From contig VZTJ01003851.1 of the NCBI GenBank assembly GCA_013397795.1, forward strand, positions 1,044,324-1,108,323: 64,000 nt of DNA. Reading direction: 5' to 3'. Below are positions 27,281 to 39,058 of the stretch, in pieces. The notes beneath the pieces were generated by a model. The model worked only from the letters and a program-made list of their open reading frames with translations, made no database searches and was not told where the DNA came from. Origin of the DNA: Orthonyx spaldingii (Eukaryota; Chordata; Aves; Passeriformes; Orthonychidae). How positions within the stretch are numbered: the first letter of the stretch is position 1; every line of letters begins with the position of its first letter. Position numbers and translations under genes: made by a program.

Positions 27281-27658
27281 ATTTCTTGCTCTTACTACCA
27301 CTTCCATTTGGTGGGGTAAAGTACCAAAGGTATATATTCATCTTGACAGCAAGCACTTTCACCACGCTCCTGTTAACACTTTCTGCAGGGAATGTTACTT
27401 TATTCAGGGATGGTTTGGCATATATTTTCTTTTTAGCAGCTTGCTTTATTGAGTCTGCAGCACTTTTAAACAGCGAGTAAGCTTTGTCATCGTAACATGA
27501 TGGTAATGTAGGACTTCTCTTCCAAGGTAAATCATCTGAACAGAGCGGCTCAAGTCGGGGCCATTATCTGAAAGCACGAGGCAGAAGGTACCAGGCCTGC
27601 TGAAATGATTCCTGCTGTAGTCAGTGCAGTTTCTGACAGTCATGTGCTTCCTGTCAGC
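27281..27658 (-). pseudogene. Remnant part C: downstream exon-like block
   Basis: After an acceptor ending TTTCAG (27661-27659 for the CAG), one frame is open from 27563 to a stop near 27281 (about 94 codons), containing SPTLPSCYDDKAY and then AYSLFKSAADSIKQAAKKK. A competing frame (27643-27446) is also open, so the reading frame is not certain. The basic, alanine-rich helix is the most convincing peptide. Similar but weaker sequence may extend to about 27150. Confidence 0.45.
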
Positions 27659-28118
27659 CTGAAAGACAGCTCATAGTGTGTGCACAGACAGGGAGGGATG
27701 GGTAGCCAAGGCAATTTCAGGGTCTCAGGTAGTTCAGCTCAGTTAGGCAGTAGTGAAAAATATATGTGGTGGGGGGGGGAGGGCATGAGCAAGATTTAAC
27801 TTTTTCTGAGGCACCTGTAATTATCTATGTCTACACCAGGGAATAAGGGAGGACCAGGGACTGATCCCTGGCCCCAGTTTTCAAATGGAATACACTAGAT
27901 CATGCCTATCCATCTGCAGGGTAGTTGCTTGAAGAAACATAAGTTTGAATCATCAAAGAGAAGTCAGGAATGACAACTAAACAGTGTGAACAATGTACTA
28001 TCGATACTCAAGTTCATTCCCACACTCTACCTTAGAGCACAGACAAACCAAATGCTATGTACATTTCATCAGCTTTGGGTTGGTTTTGCACATACCCACA
28101 TGAACCCCAATTATTTAC

Positions 28119-28869
28119 CAGGTCTTTGATATCCCTGGCCATGTCTGCCAAACAGTGACATCTCTCGGTTTTTGGAGAAGTACTTCAGTTTCAGAAGGTG
28201 CTCTAAGGAAGCATCTGCGATCTGAATACTGTGAGCCAAATGCCTTTTTCTATGATGCTCTATCTTGTATGTCCAGACTGCCACAAAAACTCAAGTACTC
28301 TGTGCATGTGGGTGGGAGTTCTCCTTTGGCATATGCCCAGTTCCACAAAATTATAGACATGAGCACTTCTTTCATATGGTTTGTTGTCAGCTTCCTTTCA
28401 GATGCTTCCTTGACAATGGTAAATAATTGGCCTGATTGCTTTCTGTGTCTTTCTCACACCCATTTTTCTAGCAATTTGAGGATCTCATCTTGATTTGTCT
28501 GCTGTACTGTCATGACCAGAAAATTAAGTCAGCTATGTATATCTAATTCCCTCTTTTTGCTGTGTGCCTCAAAATTGTAGCATTGCAGTTTCAGCATCAT
28601 GGAGAGTCACAAGTAATAATTCTTTTAAAATGCTCTCTAGTGATTTAGCGTCATTTTCTACTTCAGTTGCTTTACACCCTCAAACTTAATGGTGGAACAA
28701 CTCACATCAAACATGATTGCTAGACATTTCTTCATCCTTTGGGTGTCTTTTGGTTCTGTGGTGAGAATGAACTGAGTCCAACAGCTACCAGCTGTCTTCT
28801 GCTGTAAGAACTGGTACTCCAAACTACAACTCACTAGCATCGTACAGTGTTGTTGCCTTTTCAGTCATA
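28119..28869 (-). pseudogene. Remnant part B: middle exon-like block
   Basis: A CAG acceptor at 28872-28870 and a GTAAAT donor at 28118-28113 bound 751 bp. The block starts in a frame reading MTEKATTLYDASEL, passes through several stops, continues as helix-forming, leucine-rich peptide (SLESILKELLLVTLHD, then GQLFTIVKEASERKL in a shifted frame) and ends in a third frame with ASLEHLLKLKYFSKN and SLFGRHGQGYQRP. At least two frameshifts are needed to join these, so the block is not translatable as it stands. Confidence 0.5.
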
Positions 28870-29379
28870 CTGCCTTATTTTGGGGCAGGATAAGTGATTA
28901 TCTCTTTTCTGGTGGTAGGTAATGGTTATATGTGGTAACCATGTCTATGCTGGTTTTTTTCCTTTTTTTCAGAATCCAGCAGCTGTCTGATGGTGGGGAA
29001 ACAGCACAAGTAATTTCTGCTAGTTTAAAAACTACTATTAAATCCATTTAGAAATTATCTTTAGAGGCAGCTTTGTTGCTTCTACCTCTTTGGCACATAA
29101 TCCTAAGGAAGTCAGCAAATGCATGTGAATGACATGGCAGAAAAGCACATTTTGCTGTAGTTACATTCAAATTTTATTCCACTTACTGAACGCTCTCAAA
29201 CCAGGTTGTGGCCAGCAAAAGGTTGTGGATACATGCTGCTCCCAGGAGATCCAGCTAATCCTACCTCTATTGTTGATAGGGATTACTCACTCCTTTGGCA
29301 GATAGGAGCCTAAATGCCATTACCGACTTTCTTTATCTAGATAAGGTCCATAGCCTTGCAGAGGAGCCGTTTGACTTAC

Positions 29380-31390
29380 CTGAGTGCTTTTAACATTGCC
29401 ACTGCTTGCCATGAAGCACTGGGAATCATCCTGCTTCTCCAAAGCAACTAATCCTTATCCAGGAAGGTATTTAGTCATGAACTCTACCTGTCTGCAAATG
29501 TGCAAGCTTTTCCGGCTATGGTGCTTGCCGAGCTTTTCCTCATCCATTCACAGCACGGGGAAAGTGGAAGCACACTTACATACATGCTTCAGGGACACCC
29601 GAAAGACACTTTTGGGGAAAGGGAGCTCGATTACCAGCCAACTCTTCTTAGATCTCAAATGAAATAAACACTGAAGTGAAGCATGGGTATCTGAAGAGAA
29701 AGAACATCCTGTTGTTCCTGGTAGGAAAAGTGTGTAAGAAAAGGATGCAGCAAAACACTCAAGCGCAGAGTCATCGTGATCTGCGTAACAAAAGCTGCTT
29801 ATCCCGCCTGCGTTGGTACAGTCATTCACACGGTGACACCCATGACAGCCCTGTTGACCTAATCTTCAAGGGACTCAGAATAATTATGGCAACTTGAATT
29901 TTATACCATCCTACCACCATTACAGTACTTTGGTTGACTGAGTTTTTCTCTCAAACAAGGCTGAAATCTTATCGCTTCACGTATTTCCTACTACCCTACT
30001 GCTTCTTTTGCATTTGATTTCCTGAGGATTTTTTTTTAGTTTGCATCACAGGGTTTGATTTTGGGACAGGTTTTTTGATGCCATCTTGTATTCATATCAT
30101 GAGGTTTTCTGAGGTTTACAGCATCATTTCTGTTTCCATGCCTTTGCACTACATTAATACTACGTGTCTGCAAAATCTTGGTCTCACTTCCTGCCTGCTT
30201 GATAATGTTATTTTGTATTATTTCTTTTATCACTACATTTAATCTCAATGACTTCTCCTTCCATGAATATTGTATACAAAGTCTTTGTGCAGGGAGACCT
30301 TTATTACTTCTCAGACTATTCATTTTTCCCTTTTAATTTTATTTGTCTAGATTTTACCTCTGTGCAGCTGTGTTTTGCATTCATATGGGTACATTTCTGT
30401 GTTTTCTCTCTTCTACTAGTGGATTAACAATTCTGGGTCTGGTTCATCTTAAATCTTTCAGTTACATGGGAAACCGCTCCTTACCCTTGCATACAGCTCC
30501 AGCTTTTGGAGGCTTTTTGAGGAAAATCTCATATTTAGGTATTTTAAGATTTGATAATCACAGGAGTTTTGAACAGTTCAGCAAGTTGGTTGTCTGTTCC
30601 AGACTGAGCAGATACCCTTTTTGAGTAGAAACAGTCTTAGAAAGTTTTTAGTTCTTCATTTGGGTACTCCCCAGCTTAGTGCTGATGCATCTGTTCAGCA
30701 TGTGGCTGTGCAGCTCAGAGAGCAGTGTGGTCACATTTATTTTGTTTCTCCTTCTGCCTGGCTTCATTGCAGCCTATATCTGTTTTCCAGTGTAGCTAGG
30801 GAATGTCCAAACGATGAGCATGGTCATCTGCATACAGGCAGCTATGGCACAGTGCAATGATTATTGATGTTTCTTTAGCTGAAGGATCCAGAATTCATCC
30901 CTAATGACAGATGCAATTGCAATTGCCAAGCGATAAAGGCTCCCAGTTAGAAAATAAGCCAATGAGGGCACAGGTTCAGTTTGACATTGTCAACAAAACA
31001 GTCAGTTCACAATACTACAAGAGGTGAGAATGATGCAAAAGGAGGGCAGTGGCAGTCAAACCTGCAGCTTCACGACACAGTTCTGTAGTGCTGCCAATGT
31101 GATGACAGCAAGGTGAAGGCTGCTTTGTGGGAGGTTCACACTGAATCATGTCCATTTGCAGGTGCCAGCAGACACAGTGTGGGTAAAGAGCACGATGAGC
31201 ACACTGCTGGCTTGGATGTGTTTTCCTTGGAGATAACACCAGAGGAAGAGGTTCTGATTAATAAGCTGAAAGTAAATGCAAATCTTATTACTGCTTACTT
31301 GGAATCCAGTCCACAAGTCAGCATCTCATTAGAAAGAGGGTTACTATCAGTAAAACAGAGCATCGAGGCTGTTGGTGTGTGATAGGGACA
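29380..31390 (-). pseudogene. Remnant part A: large exon-like block
   Basis: Read right to left, this is the upstream part of the remnant. Frames stay partly open for hundreds of bases but contain many stops. A clean 95-codon stretch lies at 30323-30036; it begins MNSLRSNKG and is lysine- and asparagine-rich. A second stretch runs from about 29829 through DSQCFMASSGNVKSTQ to the donor at 29379-29374. The upstream limit is not visible; coding-like serine-rich frame persists to about 31390. Between 29880 and 30030 the signal is weak. Confidence 0.45.
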
Positions 31391-34300
31391 AACAGGTTGG
31401 GCACTAGAGAGAACACAGCCTCTACGAGCATGAGTAGAAAGGGGCAGATTTGGGAAAGAAGGCTTGTAAGACAATCTTTGCGAAGCTCAGCCCTTACCTC
31501 AACTTGTGGGAACACCCAACAGTGCTCCACTGTCAGCAGACAGGTGGAAACTCACTGCTAAGATGTGCACTTTGTACCTTCCTAATAATTGTCCCAGGCA
31601 GACAAGGGCAGCCCACCGCTTCTGAGTGGTAACGCTGCAGTCTCCAGGAGGAGGAGTGCAGGCAAACAAAAAGGACTCTCCCAATCCTCTAATAAGCTCA
31701 TTAGCATATGTCTTTGCTAATGATACACATGGAACCAGTCTACTTCCAGCTGACAGATCTCTGGGTTATTTTACAATTAGAGAAAAAAAACCCAAGCAAA
31801 CTGGGAAATCACATCCAAAAATAGATTAAAAGAACATGAGAAGTGGAAGGTCAAGAGTTCAACAGTTGGGTAGTGCCAGAACTGGGACAGTTTACATAAC
31901 CTTGCTGTAGCCTCCCTGAGTGGATGCAGCAGTTAGTCACAGGAACATGAATCGGTTTTTTGAGAGGATCCTGACTCATTTGGTGATGTAATGGCTGAAA
32001 GGATCAGAGAGAAAAATAGAAATATTCCTCTTCTCAAATTCAGGAGGTGGTACTGTGCAAAAATTCAGCCCCACAATGGAAAGAGTATTATTAATTTTCT
32101 TCATGCTTCTGCAGTACAGCCTGCCTAGAATATTTATAATTCTTCACAAATAGTAATTAATCTTCAGGCTGCACAAGTAAAAAGACGTTTTCATCCCCAT
32201 TTTATATGTTGGGGATGGAAGCACTATAGTCAAAGTATTCCCTCGGATAATCCAACTATCCTCATGGAGTCAGTTATTTCTTAGTACCTGCTAATATTTT
32301 AGACCTGAGGATTGCTATGTTCTGTTACACAGCGTGGCTTGGAGACAAACAGTGGCAGACAAGAAGCTGTTTACTTCTACTTTTTTTGGCATTTGGAAGT
32401 AGTTCTTTGGAAAGTGTGTACTTCTGGGATACACAAAGCCCTACGTGGGTCTATTTCTTGGACAGACATCTGCAATTCATCAGTACATCTACTATGGTGT
32501 TGGTCTCTACAAGCAAATGAAGAAAGTAATATTTAAGAAAAAACTTGGGCTTTATTCCACTGTAGGAAGCCAGCCGTTCCAGCATTCCTCTGATGCTCAG
32601 CAGAGGGCTAATGCTGACAGCAGAAGGTGGACAACAACACATCTTTAAGGATATTATCTGTTCTTCATCTCTACAAAATCATGTGATGTAATACACACAG
32701 CGGCTCCTGTATCTTTGAAAATATACTATCCCAAGAAGAGAACTGCTATATTCCTTGGCTGCATTATAAATGCAACAAATTACTGTCGTCCCCAGTGTTC
32801 TTATCCCACAGGCTCCTCACTGTCATTTAAAAACTATTCTTACTGAAAGTCAATAGTTTTTACCAACTTTCACAGAGAATTTAAAATGTTTATTTGAGTA
32901 CGTGAAATAAGAGTACGAAATTTTTTTCTGACCTGAGTAGGATGTCACTTCTAATAAATCTGGAAGATATGAAAAATGGCTTTAATAGTTTTATGCTATT
33001 TCTGGATTTCCTAAGGTTGTCCCATGTCTGTCCCATGTCTGTATGTAGCCACAGAGAGTGCAAACACACCTGGAGCTTATAAACAGAGAAATTTAACTTT
33101 TAGAAAATGGGTGATGTCATTTGAAGATGGTATTCTTACAGTTTAACACCTGTTTTGCTGGTTTTGGAAAATCTCTGTGTAGTGCCTGAGGAAACACCTC
33201 TTCCAATTTTTGTTTTAGGCTTATTCTAAGATAGTAAGAAAAGTAGGCTTGTATGAACATAAATGCTTGAGATTAGACTCTATACAGCAATAAGGAAGGC
33301 CTTTTGTGTTTATTCCTTAAAGACATAAGGTGATGATGTTTCTTCTGTCTACTTGCTCCTACAAATGATCTACCTAATACACAAAAGGCAAAGTGCTCTT
33401 TTCCTATCCCTGCCAATACCCTTCCTTCAACTTCTGTGTATTAGTGTGACTATTGCTGCCGAGCAGGATGAACAGCTCAGTTCAGATCTTCCCTTCTGCT
33501 TCCAGGCTGCTGTTCACACCTCAAAGATGTTGTCCCCAGGGAGGCAGACCTGCCACCTCAGCATTCCCTGGCAGTAATCACCTGTGAGTCAGCAAGACCC
33601 ATTTAGCACTCCCCAGTTGAAGCACCTCCTGAAAATATAGTGGGATGTTTGAGGCAAATACTGTCAGCCTCCTAAAATACGGTAGGCAAGTTCAGATCCT
33701 TCCCTTCCCCCCTCCCCCCACTACTCTGTAATTATTTATAATATGCTATACATGACAAGCTGGTAAAATACACCCAGCCAAAACCAAAACGAATGGAAGT
33801 GTTGCCAAGTTAGCAATGTAAAAAGGGAGGAAGTGTAAGACAGAAGAAAAAGTGGTGAAGCAGATTAGTGACCTATCAGTCTGTGTCTAGTGTACTGGTT
33901 TGAGTGAAGAATTTGAGCATGACATTTGTTTATCCTTACGAAAGGTAATCTCAATCATAATATTTGGGATTAAAAGAAAAAGACGGTAAAATTTAATACT
34001 TCGGAGAGCTTTTAAAATATGAATTTCTTAGGATCTGACTTTTACAAATTATGGCTCAGAAAAATCTAGCAAATAATTCTAATGGTTATTTCTGAGAGTC
34101 AGCCTAGTTTTATCAAGGGTGGTTTGACACAACCAAGGAAACTGAACTGATGTCCTGCCCTGTTCTACAAAATATCTACCTTTACATCTCCTTGCTATTT
34201 ACAGCCATGAGTATGTTTTGCTTCTCAAAGCACTATCTTTCATTGAAAACTGTGGATATTATTTATTCAGCACACATTCATGATAGCTGTCACTGATTTC

Positions 34301-37079
34301 TTGTCCACTGACAAGCCCAAAAGACATTCGTGTATCATTTTGTGACTGCTACTCTGCATTCCCAGATGCTAAATTATTAATACTAATAAATACTAATCAG
34401 GCCCTGTAATTTTCATATTGCTGTGAGAAGCCATGTATCTCTATAGGAAGATAGGAGCAGGGAATAGGAAGGAGAGGAGAAAATCTTAACACTACACTGT
34501 TTAGCACATGTGACTGCAGAATTAAGGCTTTGACAGTATTTCCATGAAAATGACTGATGGAGAAGCAGCATTTCAATGGGCATTATTTCAAGATTTTAAT
34601 GAATAAGTGTTTTGAAGTGAGGTTGGAGAAAGGAGAAAGTAGTTAGGCATGAGGAGAAAGGCCACACAGATGAGGGTGAGAGAAAACAGTGTCATGTACT
34701 TAAGGTTAAGGTATTTAGAAAACCTGAAAGAATAAGAGGAGACTATAAAGAACTGCTCCCATGTTATGTAGGTAAATTTCATTATTTCTTCTGTTTAACT
34801 GGGAGAATGTCTGTCAGATTTTCTGGGCGATTCCTGAAGGCAAATATCAATACAATCAAACCATGGTGGTGAGTACTAAAGAACAAGACTTGTGTGAGGA
34901 GGAGCTGCTGTGGGGACGTGGGCTTGACTCGTGCAGAGGGAACACTCCAACACGTCTCACCTCTGCCACAGGGAATTCATAGCAGCTTTGTGATCCTAAG
35001 GAGTGTACAGGTACCCTAAAAGGGAAACCCAAGGCTTCTTCTTATGCTTCCCATGCAACTACCAGCACTTGATTCCTGGCTCCACACCTTGCTCCTCTTC
35101 AGCTACACTAGCTCAGAGTCAGACTTTCTGTGACATGCTGCCAAGCCAGTTTATCTGCCCAGGCTTACAGCACTTTTGTGGCTGCTGTGTGATATTGTTT
35201 TGGTTTGCTTTCATTGATTAGTTGGTTACTTTCTGGTTTGGCTCAACAAAGAGTGTCAAGTTTTTTGTCTGTTTTATTTTTTTTTCTTTGTGTGATTCTG
35301 GTTTTCATTCAGAGCAAGAGTATTCAAATTTTAGACAAAGATTCTTTATTCTCCCTTTTTGATTACAAAATTAAGTGCATTTCTTTCCCGTAGCTTTTAC
35401 AGAAAGAATATCTGGTTGTTTGATTAATTTCCAAGATGTTTAAGATCCTCAAGAAACCTCTATTGACTTGTGGGGAGGTAAGATTATGTATAAGCCCATA
35501 AAAAAGGTAAACAAGGTATGCAAAAATGCCCCTTTCCATAGAGCCACGTGCTGGTTTTCTGCTGAGGAGCCTGGAGTATTGAGACACTATTTGCAGTCCT
35601 GATAATCTCAAAGCTGGAAGCCCATAAATCTGCTCTGCCTCCAAACTGTTCCGGGCCAGCTGAAGCTCCGTTCTGCCTGAACTGGTACCTACTGCCTGCT
35701 GCTGGTCCACTGGCTGCAGCCTGAGCTTCTCAAAAGTCTACAGGACCAGGATCCCAATCAGTGCTTCTGGAAAGGCATAATCAGACCTTTCCACTGAGCT
35801 GCAGTTTTCATCCAACAGGAGGAAAAACAAATGTTGGGTTTTCAATTGATCTACACATTTCTACTCTTGTGTTGATTATACCCTTTCCATGGTAAAATAA
35901 ATGATTAAAAAAAACCAATCTGCATAGAAGGATTAGGATGGAAACTGAATGAGCTGCCTAAGAGCCTGAAAAACGTGTTTCTTTGTACATCTACAATCAG
36001 GTTTAAAATGAGAAGTGACATAAGTGACGTTTTATTTTGGAATTCCCCATCTTCTCTGAATTCTTTATGTGAACTTGTGGAACAAACTCTGTCTGGTCCT
36101 GAAATGTAATGATCAGGAGTCACCTACACACAACCTACACAGTCACACAGAGAAGTGAAACCCTTTTTTGTTCTGAACACTCAGCTGTAGACATCTTGAT
36201 AAGAAACAAGTTTATAAACTGTAATTTCATCAGGAAATCAAATTCTCAAGATGACATAATTCTCCGGTTAAATACCAGCATACAAAAATTAAATCCAGGG
36301 AGAAGTGGGAGAGGAAGGTAAATCTCATTTATTGAAAACTTGTGTTATAGTTTTCTTTGTTATTTCAACATATTTAATTAAGTTTCTCTCCCTCTGCATT
36401 TGTATTTTAAATGTCTCTCCTGTTCTCGTTCAAGCCTAAACTGCAATTTCTTCAGTCCTAAGACAAAAGAGCTTTCCAAGCCTAGGAGACAAGTGACAGC
36501 GAGATGTGCCAATCTGTCATGACGGGAGCACCCAAGGTCACAGACAGGGCGGTGCTGGGGAGAGGACCCGAAGCTGGAGCATGTGGTGCTTTCAATGGGT
36601 GTTGGAGGTAGACGCAACACCTTGAGAAATGCTGGGAGCATTTACGGCATTGCTGAGAACCTGAAGGGAACAAAGTGTACAGAGAACTTTTCCAATCACC
36701 TGCCTGTGGAGCAGACTGCCCCGTGACGGGAGGACAGTGCAGCCCGCACATCTTTGAATACAGTGCAACACCCAAGCCCCAGTCAAGGTAACCAGCCGTG
36801 CTGTGGGGACAGCAGGTACACCCCTGCAAGACAAACATCCTGGGGCTGACGCTCCTCCCAGCACGGCTGGCTGAAATACTCCGCGATTAAATGTGGAAAA
36901 TGGAATAAAACCATAACTCTGGAAAACCTCCGCGTATTTCATTACCGCCGTTGCCTTATCACCCATTATTGCCAATTTCAAGAATTACGGATAAAAAATC
37001 ATAATAGCAAAACAAGCCGTCGTCTTTCACAAAGACGCATAATCTGCTTAAGATTGTTCTCCCATTCATCGAGGATGTT
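31391..37079. other. No gene seen; proximal flank of the main CpG island
   Basis: AT-rich DNA without recognisable exons or transposon families. It contains an 11-bp tandem duplication at 33020-33041 and a short C-rich run near 33708. GC content rises gradually from about 36480 towards the island at 37080. The 118- and 129-codon minus-strand frames at 36482-36981 overlap other frames and have no recognisable domain. Confidence 0.5.
33020..33041 (+). repeat. Perfect 11-bp tandem duplication
   Basis: The unit tcccatgtctg occurs twice in direct succession with no mismatch. It is a small local duplication, probably from replication slippage. Confidence 0.85.
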
Positions 37080-37095
37080 GAGACGTTCAGCTCAC

Positions 37096-37136
37096 TCCTC
37101 CCGCCTCCCGAGGCGCCCCAGCGGGGCGCGGAGCAT
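37096..37136 (-). CDS. Possible minus-strand first coding exon (start codon to donor)
   Basis: At the left edge of the island, the minus strand has an ATG at 37136-37134 with G at -3, followed by 13 sense codons beginning MLRAPLGRLGRRE and then GTGAGC at 37095-37090, an acceptable splice donor after GGA. A short arginine-rich N-terminus split by an early intron is common in vertebrate genes. The location next to the probable promoter supports it, but the sequence upstream is lost in the gap, no second exon was found, and GC-rich DNA readily gives such patterns. It would imply a gene running left, divergent from the inferred plus-strand gene. Confidence 0.25.
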
Positions 37137-37175
37137 CGCGAACCGCTCCGGCGCTGGCAGCTGCCGGCCGCAACC

Positions 37176-38046
37176 NNNNNNNNNNNNNNNNNNNNNNNNN
37201 NNNNNNNNNNNNNNNNNNNNNNNNNNNNNNNNNNNNNNNNNNNNNNNNNNNNNNNNNNNNNNNNNNNNNNNNNNNNNNNNNNNNNNNNNNNNNNNNNNNN
37301 NNNNNNNNNNNNNNNNNNNNNNNNNNNNNNNNNNNNNNNNNNNNNNNNNNNNNNNNNNNNNNNNNNNNNNNNNNNNNNNNNNNNNNNNNNNNNNNNNNNN
37401 NNNNNNNNNNNNNNNNNNNNNNNNNNNNNNNNNNNNNNNNNNNNNNNNNNNNNNNNNNNNNNNNNNNNNNNNNNNNNNNNNNNNNNNNNNNNNNNNNNNN
37501 NNNNNNNNNNNNNNNNNNNNNNNNNNNNNNNNNNNNNNNNNNNNNNNNNNNNNNNNNNNNNNNNNNNNNNNNNNNNNNNNNNNNNNNNNNNNNNNNNNNN
37601 NNNNNNNNNNNNNNNNNNNNNNNNNNNNNNNNNNNNNNNNNNNNNNNNNNNNNNNNNNNNNNNNNNNNNNNNNNNNNNNNNNNNNNNNNNNNNNNNNNNN
37701 NNNNNNNNNNNNNNNNNNNNNNNNNNNNNNNNNNNNNNNNNNNNNNNNNNNNNNNNNNNNNNNNNNNNNNNNNNNNNNNNNNNNNNNNNNNNNNNNNNNN
37801 NNNNNNNNNNNNNNNNNNNNNNNNNNNNNNNNNNNNNNNNNNNNNNNNNNNNNNNNNNNNNNNNNNNNNNNNNNNNNNNNNNNNNNNNNNNNNNNNNNNN
37901 NNNNNNNNNNNNNNNNNNNNNNNNNNNNNNNNNNNNNNNNNNNNNNNNNNNNNNNNNNNNNNNNNNNNNNNNNNNNNNNNNNNNNNNNNNNNNNNNNNNN
38001 NNNNNNNNNNNNNNNNNNNNNNNNNNNNNNNNNNNNNNNNNNNNNN
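37176..38046. other. Assembly gap of 871 N
   Basis: An unbroken run of N lies in the middle of the CpG island. Very GC-rich avian first exons and promoters are often missing from short-read assemblies. The true length may differ from 871. Any transcription start, first exon or start codon of the adjoining gene or genes may be inside. Confidence 0.98.
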
Positions 38047-39020
38047 CGCTGCTGCGGGTCTCCCCCACGCGCGAACCCGCGCCCGCCTCCCCCGCCGGGA
38101 GCCGCGGCCGCAGCGCGGGGAGGGCCGGGGGCAGCGCCGGTGACCGCCTGTGCGCGGCCCCTGCGTGCCCGGGGGTCGCCCGTGTCGGTGTCCCCCGCCC
38201 CCGCGGACGCCGGCCGGGGAGAGGGAAGGGGGCGCAGCACAGGGACGTATTTGTTGTCGCCGAACTGCGAAAAAGGGGAGGGGGGGAAATAAATAAAAAG
38301 ACCTTCTCTCCCTCTGAAATAAATCGTATAGGATTTGCGCGTCTGTGACAAAGGCCTCTTTCAGGGAAGAAAGAAGGGACGCACAAAATGCCCAACGGTG
38401 GTAGGATGTGAAAAGAGGCTTGTTTCTTGTCTCTGCCCTAGAGCCTCTCTGTTCCTTCCCAGATGAGGCCGCTGATCTGGTGCCAGTTCCTTTTCAGCTA
38501 CATTTTAGATTAGGCAGAGATACCAAACGCCACACCATGGGTGCCAGCGTTTTGCTGCGTCTGCAGAGCCACAGTGTACGTGTCGCCCGACCTCCTTAAT
38601 ACTGCTCAGTTTGGCCTCTTCTTCCTCGGGATCTCGCCTGATTTCTGCTCTGTGTGGGTTCTGCGTGTGCGTGAGCTCTGGGAGAGGGCTGGCGAGGGAA
38701 GGGGGTCACTGTGGAAACAAGACCTTGGTCCGTTCAGCGGTGACGGAGAGGGCAAGGCTGAGTAGGTGCTGGGAGAGAAGGTTTGGGCTGAGTGGAAAGC
38801 AACCCTCTGCAGTTGCTCATCAGTCACGCTGATATGCTCTGATTCGTAAAATGCTAAATAACGAGTGACCAGGGTGGACTGGGCTTTTGAAATGCATGCA
38901 CAAGACTGGAAACGCCTTTGAGACTTTGTCATTTTCCTCCTTGTATACAACCTCCTTAACTCCCACATCCTTCCTTCCACCATCCCTGCAGCTGTAACAC
39001 TTTAGGATCTCCTTCCCACA

Positions 39021-39058
39021 CCCTTTTTTTTTCTTCTTCTTCTTCTTTTTTCCTTTTT
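39021..39058 (+). repeat. Polypyrimidine tract with CTT repeats
   Basis: A continuous C/T tract containing several CTT units flanked by T runs. On the minus strand it encodes an artificial lysine run in an open frame at 39152-38820. Confidence 0.85.

Larger units (their letters stand above)
27150..31390 (-). pseudogene. Degenerate multi-exon gene remnant, parent unidentified
   Basis: Across about 4 kb the minus strand repeatedly gives coding-like peptide interrupted by stops and frame changes. In order of reading: a long first block (about 31390 to 29380) containing NQLAELFKTPVIIKS and, one frame away, IPKYEIFLKKPPKAG, ending at a consensus GTAAGT donor (29379-29374); a 751-bp block (28869-28119) with SLESILKELLLVTLHD and GQLFTIVKEASERKL; and a last block below 27658 with AYSLFKSAADSIKQAAKKK. 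Gaps between blocks are about 510 and 460 bp and have splice-like ends, so this looks like a decayed intron-containing gene, not a retrocopy. The large lysine- and serine-rich first exon suggests a big, largely disordered nuclear protein, which is inference. The TPV motif faintly recalls Ki-67 repeats, but I could not support that. A sequencing-error-ridden live gene is the alternative. Confidence 0.5.
37080..38240. promoter_or_regulatory. Strong CpG island, probable (possibly bidirectional) promoter
   Basis: Both edges of the N gap are very GC- and CpG-rich (about 37080-37175 and 38047-38230), with GGGCG-type boxes and NotI-like GCGGCCGC at 38102-38109, while the flanks fall back to AT-rich DNA within 100 bp. 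In vertebrates such islands mark promoters and first exons of broadly expressed or developmental genes. The right flank has the G+T excess expected of plus-strand transcription starting here, so a plus-strand gene is favoured. Frames spanning the gap are open only because N codons cannot be stops. Confidence 0.75.

Noticed and set aside
31113..31382. 89-codon plus-strand frame
   Set aside because: It lies opposite the upstream end of the minus-strand remnant, has no recognisable domain and no splice or start context, so it is treated as a shadow.
27281..31390. Assignment of the coding remnant to MKI67, TEX15 or TOPAZ1
   Set aside because: The LAELFKTPV motif and a large first exon recall Ki-67-type or germ-cell giants, but the rest of the peptide did not match what I know of these proteins, so no name is given.
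36959..38395. Open frames of 412-478 codons on both strands across the CpG island
   Set aside because: Most of their length is N, which cannot give a stop. The real sequence at each end has no recognisable protein, and the frames overlap on both strands.
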